Shown: positions 32,014 to 44,182, numbered from the stretch's first letter. The stretch: DNA of 64,000 nt from Sphingomonas sp. LC-1 (GCF_025371035.1 NZ_JANZXB010000002.1:390284-454283); one strand, 5' to 3'. Notes: a model not told the origin generated them from the sequence alone. Made by a program: numbers and translations.

Positions 32014-35000
32014 ATGACGGAACAGGGTTTTTTTCCTAAGGCCATGCTGCGCCGCAGTGCCGCATTGCAGGCTTTGGCCATGCTGGGAGCCAGCGTAGGG
32101 GCTATCGCGATCTCCGCTCCGGCGGTCGCGCAGGATTTCACTCAGGTCAACGCGACCGGTAAGGTGCAGGGCACGGACGGTAAGGCGATCGCGGGGGCAT
32201 CGGTTACGGTAACGTCCAACGCGCAGGGCTTCTCGCGCACGGTTCAGACCGATAACGAGGGTAACTACCGCGTCTCGGCGCTGCCGATCGGTGTTTATAC
32301 CTTCACCGTTGCGGCGCCGGGCTATGACAGCTTCACGGACGGTTCGGTCAACTTGAACCAGTCATCGGCGGCGAACCAGTTTACGTTGCTTCCGGTCGGT
32401 GCGTCGGCGGGCGGCGACATCGTCGTCACGGCAGGGCGTATTCAGATCGCCGACTTCGACCGCAACACGGTCGGCGCCGTGGTGCAAGTCGCGGATCTGG
32501 CGGCGCGCGTTCCCGTCAGCCGCGATCTGACCTCGGTCGTTCTGCTGGCGCCGGGCACGGCCGCCGGTGATTCGGCCTTCGGCAACCTACCCGCCGTCGC
32601 AGGCTCGTCGGTTTCAGAAAACGCCTTCTTTGTCAATGGCCTGAACATCACGAACCAGCGCACCGGCCTGGGTTCGGCGGGTGTGCCGTTCGAATTCTAC
32701 AACACCGTCGAAACCAAGATCGGCTCGATCCCGGCGGAATATGGTCGCTTCACGGGTGCGTTCATCAACGCCACCACCAAGTCGGGCGGCAACGAGTTCC
32801 ATGGCGGCGTGCTGGTCAACATGGAACTCGACGCGTTGCGTGAAAATGCTCCGAACACGCTTTATGCGTGGAACCGGGATGACGTTCGCGAGAACAAGCA
32901 AGCGATTTTCAGCCTGTCGGGTCCGATCATCAAGGATCACCTGTTCTTCTACGGCTTCTATCAGTCGAACAACTATAAGTCGGAAGACACGGGCCTCGCC
33001 GCCAACGCCAACTCCTCGATCGAAATCCGTAACGACCAAGGCGTCCTGACCGGCCGTCAGGCTGTTCCGCCGTTCAGCACCGGCGCCTTCCGCGACGTCT
33101 ATCGCGTGAGCTCACCCTCGTTTGGCGGCAAGATCGACGCGGTGATCGTCGATGGGCAGCGGCTGGAGTTCACCTATTTCAACACCAAGGACCGCAGCAC
33201 GACCACGCAGTATAGCGTCGTCGATGCGCAGGGTGGCGGCTATGATAGCCGCGTCGATCCGGCGGGTCCGCGCACCGGCCCCTATGCTGGTCAGTCGGTT
33301 TATCTCGGCGGCGGCGAAAGCTATGTTGGTCGCTACACAGGCCAGTTTACGAAGTGGCTGACGCTGTCGGGCGCCTATGGTAAGACCAAGAGCCGTGGCA
33401 TCGGCCTGCCCTTCGATACCGTGAACCCCGGCGTCAGCGATCAGAGCGGCTTGTTTACCCCCGTCCTGATCGGCAATCCGTCGGTCACGATCAGCACCAA
33501 CAGCGACGAGCGCGAATTCTATCGCGCTGACGTGGACCTGTATTTCAAGCTGGCCGGTGAGCATCACGTTCGCGGCGGCTATGATCGTGAAAACCTGACG
33601 TCGGTGGCGCAGACGGATTACACGGGCAACGTCTTCTGGACCTATTATAATTCCGGTCCGTCGGGCGACGCTCGCGTTTCCACCCCGAACACGCTGTATG
33701 TTGGCGGCCGTACCTACGTCACCGGCGGTACGTTCAAATCGCGCAACGAAGCATTCTACATCCAGGATGCTTGGTCGGCGTTCGACAACCGCCTGAGCAT
33801 CCAGGCGGGCGTGCGTAACGATCGTTTCACGAACGACAACGTGAGCGGCGTGACCTATTACAAGTCGGGGAACCAGTGGGCGCCCCGCGTCAGCGTCGCC
33901 ATCGACCCGATCGGTGATCAGCGCACGAAGCTGTATGGCTTCTTCGGTCGCTACTATTTGCCGGTGCCGACCAACACCAACATCCGTCTGGCGGGTGCGG
34001 AACTCGACTATACGGCTTTCTACCGCGTCACCGGGGTGGGGGCTAACAATGTTCCGATTCTGGGATCGCCCGCCAATTTCAGTGGCGGCGTTCCTTGCCC
34101 CGGCCCCACGCCGGGGGCGACCGGCACGGCGAACAACTGCGAAGTCAATCAGGACGGTACCGCCGCCTCGACCGAGTCGACCGTGGCTCGCAATCTGAAG
34201 TCGCAGTCGATGGACGAGTTCATCGTCGGCTATGAACAACGTCTTGGCCAGCGGTGGAAGATTGGTGCCTTCGGTACCTATCGCAAACTAAACGAGTCGC
34301 TGGAAGACATCGCGATCGACGCCGCGGTGAACAACTATTGCGCGCGTAACAACTTGGATTGCACGCAGGCAGCACCGACGACGGCTAATCCGAATAACCG
34401 AGTGCCGATCTGGAATGCTTTCCACCAGTATGTGCTGGCCAATCCCGGTGCCGATTCAACCATCACCCTGGCCGATCCGGTAAACGGCGAAGCCACGGCG
34501 CGCACCGTCACTTTCACGGCGGCCCAACTTGGCTATCCGCGGGCTCAGCGGCAGTACAAGGCCGTGACACTGTTGGTCGAGCGCGAGTTCGACGGCATCT
34601 GGAGCTTTGCCGCCAACTATACTTATGCCAAAAACATTGGTAATATCGAAGGCGGTATTCGTTCGGACAATGGCCAGTCGGATTCCGGTCTGACGACCGC
34701 GTTCGACCAACCCGGCCTGACGATCGGTTCGTACGGCTATCTGCCGACCGACCGCCGTCACAACTTTAAGGCCTATGGTTCGTACCGGTTCTCCGACTGG
34801 TTCACCTTCGGCGCGAACTTCAGCGCGACCTCGCAGCGTTACTTCGGCTGCATGGGCCGCGTTCCGAACCGCGTCGATTCGTTTGCCGGGCAATATGGTG
34901 CAGAGGGCCTGTTCTGCAATGTCGTGAACGGTCAGATCGTGACCAACCCGACGGCCGGTACCGGCAATCCCGCGCAGAGCACGCTGCAGCCGATCCAGCG

Positions 35001-35244
35001 CGGCAGTGTCTTCACCTCGGACTGGCTGACGCAGACCAACGTCACCTTCCAGTTCAAGGTGCCGGTCGACACGTTCGATGCCTTCTTCCGTTTCGACGTT
35101 TTCAACCTCTTTGCGGAAAAGGCGAAGATCGACTTCAACGAGCGCGGTACGCAGGGCAGCGGTGCGCCGCGTGGCGACTATCGTTACGTCACCCAGTATC
35201 AGGCGCCGCGTTATATCCGACTTCAGTTTGGTGTGAACTTCTGA
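32014..35244 (+). CDS. TonB-dependent receptor 3, Oar-like with carboxypeptidase-regulatory domain
   Basis: A 1076-residue outer-membrane receptor. After a signal peptide (ending near APAVAQD) comes a carboxypeptidase-regulatory-like beta-sandwich (GKVQGTDGKAIAGASVTVTS; NEGNYRVSALPIGVYTFTV), then GDIVVTAGRIQIADFDRNTV, a plug with FVNGLNITNQRTGLGSAGVP and IPAEYGRFTGAFINATTKSG, and a barrel ending YIRLQFGVNF. This order matches the Oar group of TonB receptors, linked in other bacteria to protein secretion or adhesion as well as uptake. The ATG at 32014 follows AAGGGGG at normal spacing. Ligand unknown. Confidence 0.94.
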   Translation: MTEQGFFPKAMLRRSAALQALAMLGASVGAIAISAPAVAQDFTQVNATGKVQGTDGKAIAGASVTVTSNAQGFSRTVQTDNEGNYRVSALPIGVYTFTVAAPGYDSFTDGSVNLNQSSAANQFTLLPVGASAGGDIVVTAGRIQIADFDRNTVGAVVQVADLAARVPVSRDLTSVVLLAPGTAAGDSAFGNLPAVAGSSVSENAFFVNGLNITNQRTGLGSAGVPFEFYNTVETKIGSIPAEYGRFTGAFINATTKSGGNEFHGGVLVNMELDALRENAPNTLYAWNRDDVRENKQAIFSLSGPIIKDHLFFYGFYQSNNYKSEDTGLAANANSSIEIRNDQGVLTGRQAVPPFSTGAFRDVYRVSSPSFGGKIDAVIVDGQRLEFTYFNTKDRSTTTQYSVVDAQGGGYDSRVDPAGPRTGPYAGQSVYLGGGESYVGRYTGQFTKWLTLSGAYGKTKSRGIGLPFDTVNPGVSDQSGLFTPVLIGNPSVTISTNSDEREFYRADVDLYFKLAGEHHVRGGYDRENLTSVAQTDYTGNVFWTYYNSGPSGDARVSTPNTLYVGGRTYVTGGTFKSRNEAFYIQDAWSAFDNRLSIQAGVRNDRFTNDNVSGVTYYKSGNQWAPRVSVAIDPIGDQRTKLYGFFGRYYLPVPTNTNIRLAGAELDYTAFYRVTGVGANNVPILGSPANFSGGVPCPGPTPGATGTANNCEVNQDGTAASTESTVARNLKSQSMDEFIVGYEQRLGQRWKIGAFGTYRKLNESLEDIAIDAAVNNYCARNNLDCTQAAPTTANPNNRVPIWNAFHQYVLANPGADSTITLADPVNGEATARTVTFTAAQLGYPRAQRQYKAVTLLVEREFDGIWSFAANYTYAKNIGNIEGGIRSDNGQSDSGLTTAFDQPGLTIGSYGYLPTDRRHNFKAYGSYRFSDWFTFGANFSATSQRYFGCMGRVPNRVDSFAGQYGAEGLFCNVVNGQIVTNPTAGTGNPAQSTLQPIQRGSVFTSDWLTQTNVTFQFKVPVDTFDAFFRFDVFNLFAEKAKIDFNERGTQGSGAPRGDYRYVTQYQAPRYIRLQFGVNF

Positions 35245-35274
35245 CCCCAAGGTTCGCTTCGGCGAACCCGACTT

Positions 35275-35307
35275 GGGGCGGTTCCTTCGGGAACCGCCCC
35301 TTTTTTT
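35275..35307 (+). terminator. Rho-independent terminator of TonB receptor 3
   Basis: GGGGCGGTTCC and GGAACCGCCCC form a perfect 11-bp stem with a TTCG loop, followed by seven T. A second hairpin, GGTTCGC-TTCG-GCGAACC, lies just after the stop codon, as at receptor 2. It ends just before the convergent clpB gene. Confidence 0.93.
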
Positions 35308-35310
35308 CGA

Positions 35311-37890
<2,580 letters not shown>

Positions 37891-37916
37891 CTGGGGTTCC
37901 TGTCGCTTTCCAGGTC

Positions 37917-37944
37917 AGATGGTGTTGCAATTTAGCAACACAAG
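37917..37944 (-). promoter_or_regulatory. Sigma-32-like promoter of clpB with embedded palindrome
   Basis: On the minus strand: CTTGTGT, 13 bases, CACCATCT, close to the heat-shock consensus CTTGAAA-N13-CCCCATNT, about 27 bases before the clpB start codon. A perfect palindrome, GTGTTGC-N6-GCAACAC (37922-37941), fills the spacer and touches both elements, so a repressor could block the promoter. It is not the CIRCE sequence. The promoter call is by consensus match only. Confidence 0.6.
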
Positions 37945-38100
37945 GGGTTGGCGGTATTTGTCTTGCGCTACATGGGATGGCCGTTTCGATTGCGAAAGGG
38001 TCGACGAAATTTCGACCTGATCGGTTTGCCTTACCGGGATTGCGGTCCACAGCCCGCCCGCTATGTTCGCTTCACAGATGAGTGGGGAGACTCAAGAGAA

Positions 38101-40941
38101 ATGCGTATCAAGTTTGTGGCGCTGACCGGCGCCGCCACCCTTGCGTTCGTCATGCCGACCCAGGCCGTGCTGGCCCAAGCGGCACCCGCCAAATCGGCCG
38201 CCACGGCAAAGGCCGCACCCGTTTCGACGCTCGTGAAGGCGGTCGACATCCCCTATCAGAGCTTCACCCTGCAAAACGGCTTGCGCGTCGTGGTGCATAC
38301 CGATCGCAAGGCGCCCGTGGTCGCGGTCAGCGTCTGGTACGATGTCGGATCGAAGCATGAGCCCAAGGGCAAGACCGGATTCGCGCATCTCTTCGAGCAT
38401 CTGATGTTCAACGGATCGGAAAACGCGCCGGGCGATTTCTTCGCCCCGCTCAAGTCGGTGGGCGCGACCGATTACAACGGCACCACCTATTTCGACCGGA
38501 CCAATTATTTCGAGACGGTGCCGACCGCCGCGCTCGACCGCGCGCTGTTCCTGGAATCGGATCGCATGGGCTATCTGCTCGGCGCGGTGACGCAAGGCGT
38601 GCTCGACGAGCAGCGCGGCGTCGTCCAGAATGAGAAGCGCCAGGGTGACAACCAGCCTTATGGCCTGACCCAATATAAGGTGCTGGAGGGGCTGTTCCCC
38701 GCCGGGCATCCCTATGCCCACAGCACCATCGGTTCGATGGCGGATCTGGATGCCGCGTCGCTCGACACGGTCAAGGACTGGTTCCGGCAGCATTACGGCC
38801 CGAACAATGCGGTGCTGGTACTGGCGGGCGACATCGATGTCGCGACTGCCAAGCCTTTGGTCGAGAAGTATTTCGGCGCGATCAAGCCGGGCCCCAAGAG
38901 CGTTCTGCCCACCGTCGCCATTCCGACGCTGCCCGCGCCCGTCAACGAGGAGATGAAGGACCGCGTCGCCGCCGTCATGATCAGCCGCAACTGGGCGGTG
39001 CCGGGGCTGAACGATCCCGAAAGCGCGCCGCTGGTCGTCGCCGCTTCGATCCTGGGCGGGCTCGCCTCGTCGCGGCTCGACAATATCCTGGTCAAGCAGG
39101 AGAAGCTGGCGGTGCAGGTCTCGACCAGCGACCGCGTCTTCTCGCAGGTCGGCATGTTCAACATGATGGCGATCGTCCGTCCCGGCGTCGACCCGGCGCT
39201 GGTCAACAAGCGGATGGGAGAGATCCTCGACGATTTCCTGAAGAACGGCCCGACCGCCGACGAGGTTCAGCGTGCGGTGACCCGCTATGTTTCGGGGCGT
39301 GTCCAGGGGCTGGAATCGGTCGGCGGCTTCGGCGGCAAGGCGGTGGCGCTGGCCGAGGGCGCGCTCTACTCGAACGATCCGGGCAAGTATAAGAAGCAGT
39401 TGATGGCGATCGCGGCGCAGACCCCGGCGACCGTGAAGGCGGCGGCGGACAAATGGCTGTCGCGTCCGGCCTATACGCTGACCGTCGTGCCGGGCGCACG
39501 CGACGCCTATGAAGAGGCCAAGGTGCCGCCGCGCGCCGACGTGCCCGCCGCCCCGGACCAGCCCGTCAAGGGCACGCGCGGGGCTCTGCCCGATGTCGGT
39601 CAGGTCAAGCCGCTGAGCTTCCCGACCGTCGAGCGCAGCCGCCTGGCGAACGGGATCGAGCTGATCTATGCGCAGCGCACCGCCGTGCCGGTGACCCAGA
39701 TCGCCATGTCGTTCGACGCCGGGATCGCGGCCGACGTGCCGGGCAAGCTGGGGACGCAGCGGATGGTGCAGTCGATGCTCGACGAGGGCACGACGCACCT
39801 GAACACCATCGCCATCGCGGAGGCGCAGGAACGGCTGGGCGCGTCGATCGGGTCGAGCGCGTCGAACGATCGCACCACCGTGGGCCTGGACGTGCCGAGC
39901 GCCAATCTGGTGCCCGCGCTCGATCTCTATGCCGACATCATTCGCAACCCGGCCTTCCCCGATGCCGAACTGGCGCGGGTCAAGGCGCAGACGCTGGCGG
40001 GGATCAAGCAGGAACTCACCAGCCCGCAGGGGCTGGCGAGCCGCGTCCTGCCGCCGCTCGTCTATGGACCGACCAGCCCCTATGCCAAGGCGCAGGGGGC
40101 GGGCGATCCGCGTGCGGTGGCGGCGATGACCCGCGCCGACCTGATCGCGTTCCAGCAGGCCTGGCTGCGTCCCGACAAGGCGAAGATCTTCGTCACGTCC
40201 GACCGCCCGCTGGCCGAGGTGAAGGCCGCGCTCGACCGGGCGTTCGGCGACTGGCGCGGCACCGGCGCGGCGGGCGTGAAGAACTTCACCGCCGGACAGC
40301 CCTCGGCACCCAAGATCGTGCTGATCAACCGGCCCGACAGCCCACAGTCGATGATCCTGGCGGGCGCGCCGACGCCGTTGAAGGGGATCGACAATCTGTT
40401 GATCCAGAATACCGCCAACGACGCGCTGGGCGGCAGCTTCCTCAGCCGGATCAACACCGACATCCGCGAGAACAAGCACTGGTCCTATGGCGTGCGGGGC
40501 GGCTTCCAGACCTCGGAATTCGCGGCGCCTTATATCATGTCGGCCCCGGTTCAGGCGGACAAGACCGGCCCGTCGATCGACGCGCTGCGCACCGACGTGA
40601 CCGAATTCCTGACCAGCAAACCGATGGACCAGGTGGAATTCGACCGCGCCATCACCGGCGCGATCCGCTCGCTGTCGGGCAATTTCGAGACGTCCGACGC
40701 GGTGCTGTCGGCGATGCAGGCCAACGACCTGTATCGTCGGCCCGATGACTATTACGCCACTATCACGCAGCGCTATCAGGCGATGACCCTGCCCGAGCTG
40801 AACAAGTCGATCCAGGCGGCGTTGAACCCCAAGGACTTTGTCTGGGTCGTGGTCGGCGACGCCAAGGCGGTGAAGCCCCAGCTCGATACGCTGGGCCTGC
40901 CCGTCGAGGTGGTCGAGGCGTCCGCGCTCGTCGGGCAATAA
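38101..40941 (+). CDS. M16 family metallopeptidase (fused pair of domains)
   Basis: A 946-residue exported protein with a signal peptide (MRIKFVALTGAATLAFVMP…VLAQA). It carries two M16 (pitrilysin/insulinase-like) halves. The N-terminal half has the inverted zinc motif HLFEH in GFAHLFEHLMF and a downstream Glu in DEQRGVVQNEKRQGDNQPYG, so it can be active. The C-terminal half (from about residue 510, SFPTVERSRLANGIELIYAQ) lacks HxxEH and is likely the structural partner, as in the M16B fused forms. The substrate is probably periplasmic peptides. It stands divergent from clpB. Confidence 0.92.
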   Translation: MRIKFVALTGAATLAFVMPTQAVLAQAAPAKSAATAKAAPVSTLVKAVDIPYQSFTLQNGLRVVVHTDRKAPVVAVSVWYDVGSKHEPKGKTGFAHLFEHLMFNGSENAPGDFFAPLKSVGATDYNGTTYFDRTNYFETVPTAALDRALFLESDRMGYLLGAVTQGVLDEQRGVVQNEKRQGDNQPYGLTQYKVLEGLFPAGHPYAHSTIGSMADLDAASLDTVKDWFRQHYGPNNAVLVLAGDIDVATAKPLVEKYFGAIKPGPKSVLPTVAIPTLPAPVNEEMKDRVAAVMISRNWAVPGLNDPESAPLVVAASILGGLASSRLDNILVKQEKLAVQVSTSDRVFSQVGMFNMMAIVRPGVDPALVNKRMGEILDDFLKNGPTADEVQRAVTRYVSGRVQGLESVGGFGGKAVALAEGALYSNDPGKYKKQLMAIAAQTPATVKAAADKWLSRPAYTLTVVPGARDAYEEAKVPPRADVPAAPDQPVKGTRGALPDVGQVKPLSFPTVERSRLANGIELIYAQRTAVPVTQIAMSFDAGIAADVPGKLGTQRMVQSMLDEGTTHLNTIAIAEAQERLGASIGSSASNDRTTVGLDVPSANLVPALDLYADIIRNPAFPDAELARVKAQTLAGIKQELTSPQGLASRVLPPLVYGPTSPYAKAQGAGDPRAVAAMTRADLIAFQQAWLRPDKAKIFVTSDRPLAEVKAALDRAFGDWRGTGAAGVKNFTAGQPSAPKIVLINRPDSPQSMILAGAPTPLKGIDNLLIQNTANDALGGSFLSRINTDIRENKHWSYGVRGGFQTSEFAAPYIMSAPVQADKTGPSIDALRTDVTEFLTSKPMDQVEFDRAITGAIRSLSGNFETSDAVLSAMQANDLYRRPDDYYATITQRYQAMTLPELNKSIQAALNPKDFVWVVVGDAKAVKPQLDTLGLPVEVVEASALVGQ

Positions 40942-40967
40942 GTGCCGGATCATAAGGGAGAGTAGGA

Positions 40968-41267
40968 ATGGCCGAGATCGACGGCACCTGGAACTGCACC
41001 GTCAAGTCGCCGCTGGGCGATCAGGAAATGACCCTGACCGTCCGGACCGAGGGCGATCGTTTCACTGGCTCGGGCGGCGGCCAGATGGGGGCGATGGACA
41101 TCGAGGGTGATGTGTCTGGCAACACGATCAGCTGGAAGATGTCGATCAGCTCGCCGATGCCGATGACGCTGGATTGCGAAGCGACCGCCGATGGCGACAC
41201 GCTGACCGGATCGGTGGGCGCGGGCGCGTTCGGCAGCTTCCCGCTGTCGGGGACGCGGGCGGGCTGA
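40968..41267 (+). CDS. Small beta-rich hypothetical protein
   Basis: A 99-residue protein. Seen: MAEIDGTWNCTVKSPLGDQE, GDRFTGSGGGQMGAMDIEGD, then ISWKMSISSPMPMTLDCEAT and a Gly-rich end SVGAGAFGSFPLSGTRAG, suggesting a small antiparallel beta barrel or lipocalin-like sheet. No signal peptide, so cytosolic. AGGGAG lies upstream of the ATG. It follows the M16 gene by 26 bases and may be co-transcribed, and is followed by a clear terminator. No named family is recognised. Confidence 0.75.
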   Translation: MAEIDGTWNCTVKSPLGDQEMTLTVRTEGDRFTGSGGGQMGAMDIEGDVSGNTISWKMSISSPMPMTLDCEATADGDTLTGSVGAGAFGSFPLSGTRAG

Positions 41268-41289
41268 GCCTGGCCGTCATGATTTGGGG

Positions 41290-41325
41290 AAGGGCGGTGC
41301 GTCGGGATGGACGCGCCGCCCTTTT
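41290..41325 (+). terminator. Rho-independent terminator after the small beta-rich gene
   Basis: AAGGGCGGTGCGTC pairs with GACGCGCCGCCCTT (one G-T wobble) over 14 bases around a short loop and is followed by TTTTCGTT. Confidence 0.88.
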
Positions 41326-41340
41326 CGTTGGGTGGGGCAT

Positions 41341-41425
41341 GGGCGTCGACTTCGCTCAGCCTGACCAGGGTGAGGTATCCAACCCCATTCCCACCAGCCG
41401 TTCAGGCTGAGCGAAGTCGAAGCCC
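41341..41425. repeat. Dispersed palindromic repeat, copy B
   Basis: The left arm GTCGACTTCGCTCAGCCTGA and right arm TTCAGGCTGAGCGAAGTCGA pair over almost all positions with a roughly 40-base middle. Same family as copies at 6.1, 45.9, 50.8 and 62.1 kb. Confidence 0.85.
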
Positions 41426-41507
41426 AAGGGAGCAACCCCACCACATAACCGGTTCAATTCCCGGCAAATCCCGTTACGCTGTCCCGATAACCAAAAAGGG
41501 GACAAGC

Positions 41508-43313
41508 ATGATCGACCGGCGATATTTCCTGGGAGGCACGGCGGCGCTGGCCGTGGCGGCGAACAGCGAGGCTGTCCTCGCCCAGACGACACAGCCGACC
41601 CGGTTGAATGCGCTGTTCGACACGCTGGTCCAGGAACAGCTTCGCCGCAGTCCGGAGGGGGCCACCAATCTCGGCCTCGACACCGGCACCAATGCCGATC
41701 TGCGCAGCAAGCTGTCCGACCAGTCGCCCGCCGGGATCGCGGCGGCCAAGGCGGCGACCAAGGCCGATCTGACCCGCCTTCAGGCGATCGATCCCGCCAC
41801 GCTGTCGCCCGAGGAGCGGATCGATCTGGAATCGATCCTCTACACCCGCCGCTCGGCGGAGGCGGTGCAGGCGTTCGACTTTGGCGGTTATTCCTATGGC
41901 CCCAGCCCCTATGTCGTGTCGCAACTGTCGGGCGCCTATCAGTCGGTCCCCGACTTCCTCGATACCAAGCACAAGATCGCGACGGCGGGCGATGCCGACG
42001 CTTATCTGATGCGGCTTCGGGCTTTCGCGACCCAGATGGATGCGCAGACCGATCGGATGCGCCACGATGCGGGACAGGGCGTGGTGCCGCCCGACTTCAT
42101 CCTCGACCTCGCGCTCGAACAGATGGGCAAGACCCGCCAGCCCGCCGACCAGGCGCTGGTCGTCCAGTCGCTCGCCCGCCGTGCCGCCGAGAAGGGGTTG
42201 GGGGACGGCTATGCGCAGGCCGCCGCCAAAATCCATGAGGCCGAAATCCTCCCCGCGCTCGACCGGCAGATCGCCTATGCCAAGTCCCTGCGCGCCAAGG
42301 CCACCCATGACGCGGGCGTGTGGAAGCTGCGCGAGGGGGCGGCCTATTATCCGGTCGCGCTGAAAGCCAATACGACGACCGGCTTCTCGCCCGACGAAGT
42401 CCACCGCTTCGGCCGCGACCAGGCGGCGATGCTGTCCGCCCGGCTGGACGCGCTGCTCCGGAAACAGGGCTTTACCAAGGGGACGGTCGGCCAGCGCATG
42501 GCCGCGCTCTACAAGAATCCCGACCAGCTTTATCCCAATACCGATGAGGGCAAGCGCGCCGCCATCGCCTATTGCAACGAACGGCTGGACGCGATCCGCA
42601 CCCGCCTGCCGCAGGTGTTCGAGCGGCTGCCGCAATATGGCTTCGAGGTGCGTCGCGTTCCCGTACAGACCGAGGCGGGCGCGGCGGCGGCCTTCGCGCA
42701 ATCGCCCGCGATCGATGGTTCGCGGCCGGGGCTGGTCTATTTCAACCTGAAGGACAGCGCCGACTGGCCCAAATTCTGTCTGGCGACGACCGTCTATCAC
42801 GAAGGGCTGCCGGGGCATCAGATGGAGGGCGGCCTTGCCCTGTCCAACACGCGCCTGCCGCTGATCCGCAAGATCAACGGCTTTTCGGGCTATGGCGAGG
42901 GCTGGGCGCTCTATGCCGAGCAATTGGCGGACGAGATCGGCATGTATGACGACGATCCGCTGGGGCAGCTGGGCTATCTGAAGTTCCTGCTGTTCCGCGC
43001 CAATCGCTGCGTGGTCGATACCGGGCTTCACCATCTGCGCTGGACCCGCGAACAGGCGATCCGCCATTTCGTCGAGGCCGAGGGCGAGGCGGAGGGCTTC
43101 GCCACGCGCGAGGTGGAACGCTATTGCGTCAATCCCGGGCAGGCGGCGAGCTACAAGCTTGGCCATTCGGTCTTCGTCGACATTCGCGACCTGGCGAAGA
43201 AGCAGAAGGGCGCGGCGTTCGATCTGAAGGCCTTCCACACCGCCGTGCTGCGCCATGGCCGCGTGCCGCTCGACGTGCTGCGCCGGATCGGGGAGGAGTG
43301 GGCCAGGGCTTGA
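41508..43313 (+). CDS. DUF885 family protein (Zn-metalloprotease-like)
   Basis: A 601-residue exported protein. The N-terminus MIDRRYFLGGTAALAVAANS looks like a Tat signal. The DUF885 domain fills the rest, with a Zn-type motif in YHEGLPGHQMEGGLAL (HE…H) and a downstream conserved GYGEGWALYAEQLADEIGMY, where the third ligand Glu is expected; the C-terminal CVNPGQAASYKLGHS is also characteristic. The family is related to M2/M3-like peptidases; in most members activity is unproven. The ATG at 41508 follows AGGGGA. It is followed after 46 bases by the TonB-like gene. Confidence 0.9.
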   Translation: MIDRRYFLGGTAALAVAANSEAVLAQTTQPTRLNALFDTLVQEQLRRSPEGATNLGLDTGTNADLRSKLSDQSPAGIAAAKAATKADLTRLQAIDPATLSPEERIDLESILYTRRSAEAVQAFDFGGYSYGPSPYVVSQLSGAYQSVPDFLDTKHKIATAGDADAYLMRLRAFATQMDAQTDRMRHDAGQGVVPPDFILDLALEQMGKTRQPADQALVVQSLARRAAEKGLGDGYAQAAAKIHEAEILPALDRQIAYAKSLRAKATHDAGVWKLREGAAYYPVALKANTTTGFSPDEVHRFGRDQAAMLSARLDALLRKQGFTKGTVGQRMAALYKNPDQLYPNTDEGKRAAIAYCNERLDAIRTRLPQVFERLPQYGFEVRRVPVQTEAGAAAAFAQSPAIDGSRPGLVYFNLKDSADWPKFCLATTVYHEGLPGHQMEGGLALSNTRLPLIRKINGFSGYGEGWALYAEQLADEIGMYDDDPLGQLGYLKFLLFRANRCVVDTGLHHLRWTREQAIRHFVEAEGEAEGFATREVERYCVNPGQAASYKLGHSVFVDIRDLAKKQKGAAFDLKAFHTAVLRHGRVPLDVLRRIGEEWARA

Positions 43314-43359
43314 CCGGCGCCGGTATCACGGTGATCCTCCCATCCGGGAGATTATCGCG

Positions 43360-44172
43360 ATGCAGGGCGGCGTTCGGATCCGGCAGGACAAGTGGCGGCG
43401 GCTGGCGGCTGTCGTCGCCACGGTGGCGGTCCATGCTGCGATCGTGGCGCTGTTGATCCTGGGGCAATCGCGAATTCGGCGGATCGACGATTCTCGGTGG
43501 TCGTCGCTGGCCTTGTTCGATGTGCCGCCTTTGCCCGAACCGCCACCCCTATCCGTGCCACCGCCACCGATCGAGCCCGCGCCGGTCAAGCGCGAAAGCC
43601 TGGCGGTGCGCCCGACGGCCGGCGGCGGATCGCCTCGTCCTGCGCCTGCCCCCGCCGCGCCGCAAGCCGCCCCCGCTGCGGTCGCGACGGCGCACTTCGA
43701 TATGGTCGACCTGCCCGCCCCGGCCGCGGGGGTCAGCGCCGAACCGTCGCTGCGTATCGGGACGGCATTGTCGGATGGACGTGGCGCGGGCATCGCCAGC
43801 GGCCAGGGCACCGGTGGGGAAGGGCGAGGCACCGGCAATGGGCGTGGCGACGGCGATGGACCGGGCGACGGACGGTTACGCTTTGCGCTGGCCGAATGGA
43901 TCGAAAAGCCGCCACAGGCCGTGATCGATGCGGCCTTTCCGAAGATGGCGCGAAGCGGCGGCATCAGCGGCGTCGCGGTGCTGCTCTGCGTCGTGCCTAC
44001 GCCCGGTCGGCCCAAAAGCTGCTCGGTCGCGGCCGAAAAACCCAAGGGGCGCGGATTCGGGACGGCGGCACTCAGCCTCTATCCGCAATTCCGCCTCCGC
44101 CCGGTCATGAAGGGGGATCAGGTCATTCAGCCCAAGGTGCTGGTGCCGGTGACCTTCGACGCCCGACGATAG
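43360..44172 (+). CDS. TonB-family energy transducer-like protein
   Basis: A 270-residue protein. Seen: a single membrane anchor near residues 15-35 (LAAVVATVAVHAAIVALLIL), a short Pro-rich stretch (PPLPEPPPLSVPPPPIEPAP), a Gly-rich linker around residues 135-165 (GIASGQGTGGEGRGTGNGRG), and a C-terminal beta-rich domain (GISGVAVLLCVVPTPGRPKS; FGTAALSLYPQFRLRPVMKG) like TonB C-terminal domains. It would pass energy to outer-membrane receptors. exbB/exbD are not next to it. The Pro region is short for TonB, and the Gly-rich linker is unusual. Confidence 0.75.
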   Translation: MQGGVRIRQDKWRRLAAVVATVAVHAAIVALLILGQSRIRRIDDSRWSSLALFDVPPLPEPPPLSVPPPPIEPAPVKRESLAVRPTAGGGSPRPAPAPAAPQAAPAAVATAHFDMVDLPAPAAGVSAEPSLRIGTALSDGRGAGIASGQGTGGEGRGTGNGRGDGDGPGDGRLRFALAEWIEKPPQAVIDAAFPKMARSGGISGVAVLLCVVPTPGRPKSCSVAAEKPKGRGFGTAALSLYPQFRLRPVMKGDQVIQPKVLVPVTFDARR

Positions 44173-44182
44173 CGGGTCGCCT

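Noticed and set aside
38092-40953. A 953-codon open frame opposite the M16 protease gene
   Set aside because: It lies wholly antisense to a gene with clear signal peptide and zinc motif; its Arg/Asp/His-rich, motif-free composition is that of a GC-rich shadow frame.
43733-43915. The Gly-rich coding run in the TonB-like gene as a tandem DNA repeat
   Set aside because: It is short, irregular and in frame within the protein; it is treated as a linker, not a repeat element.
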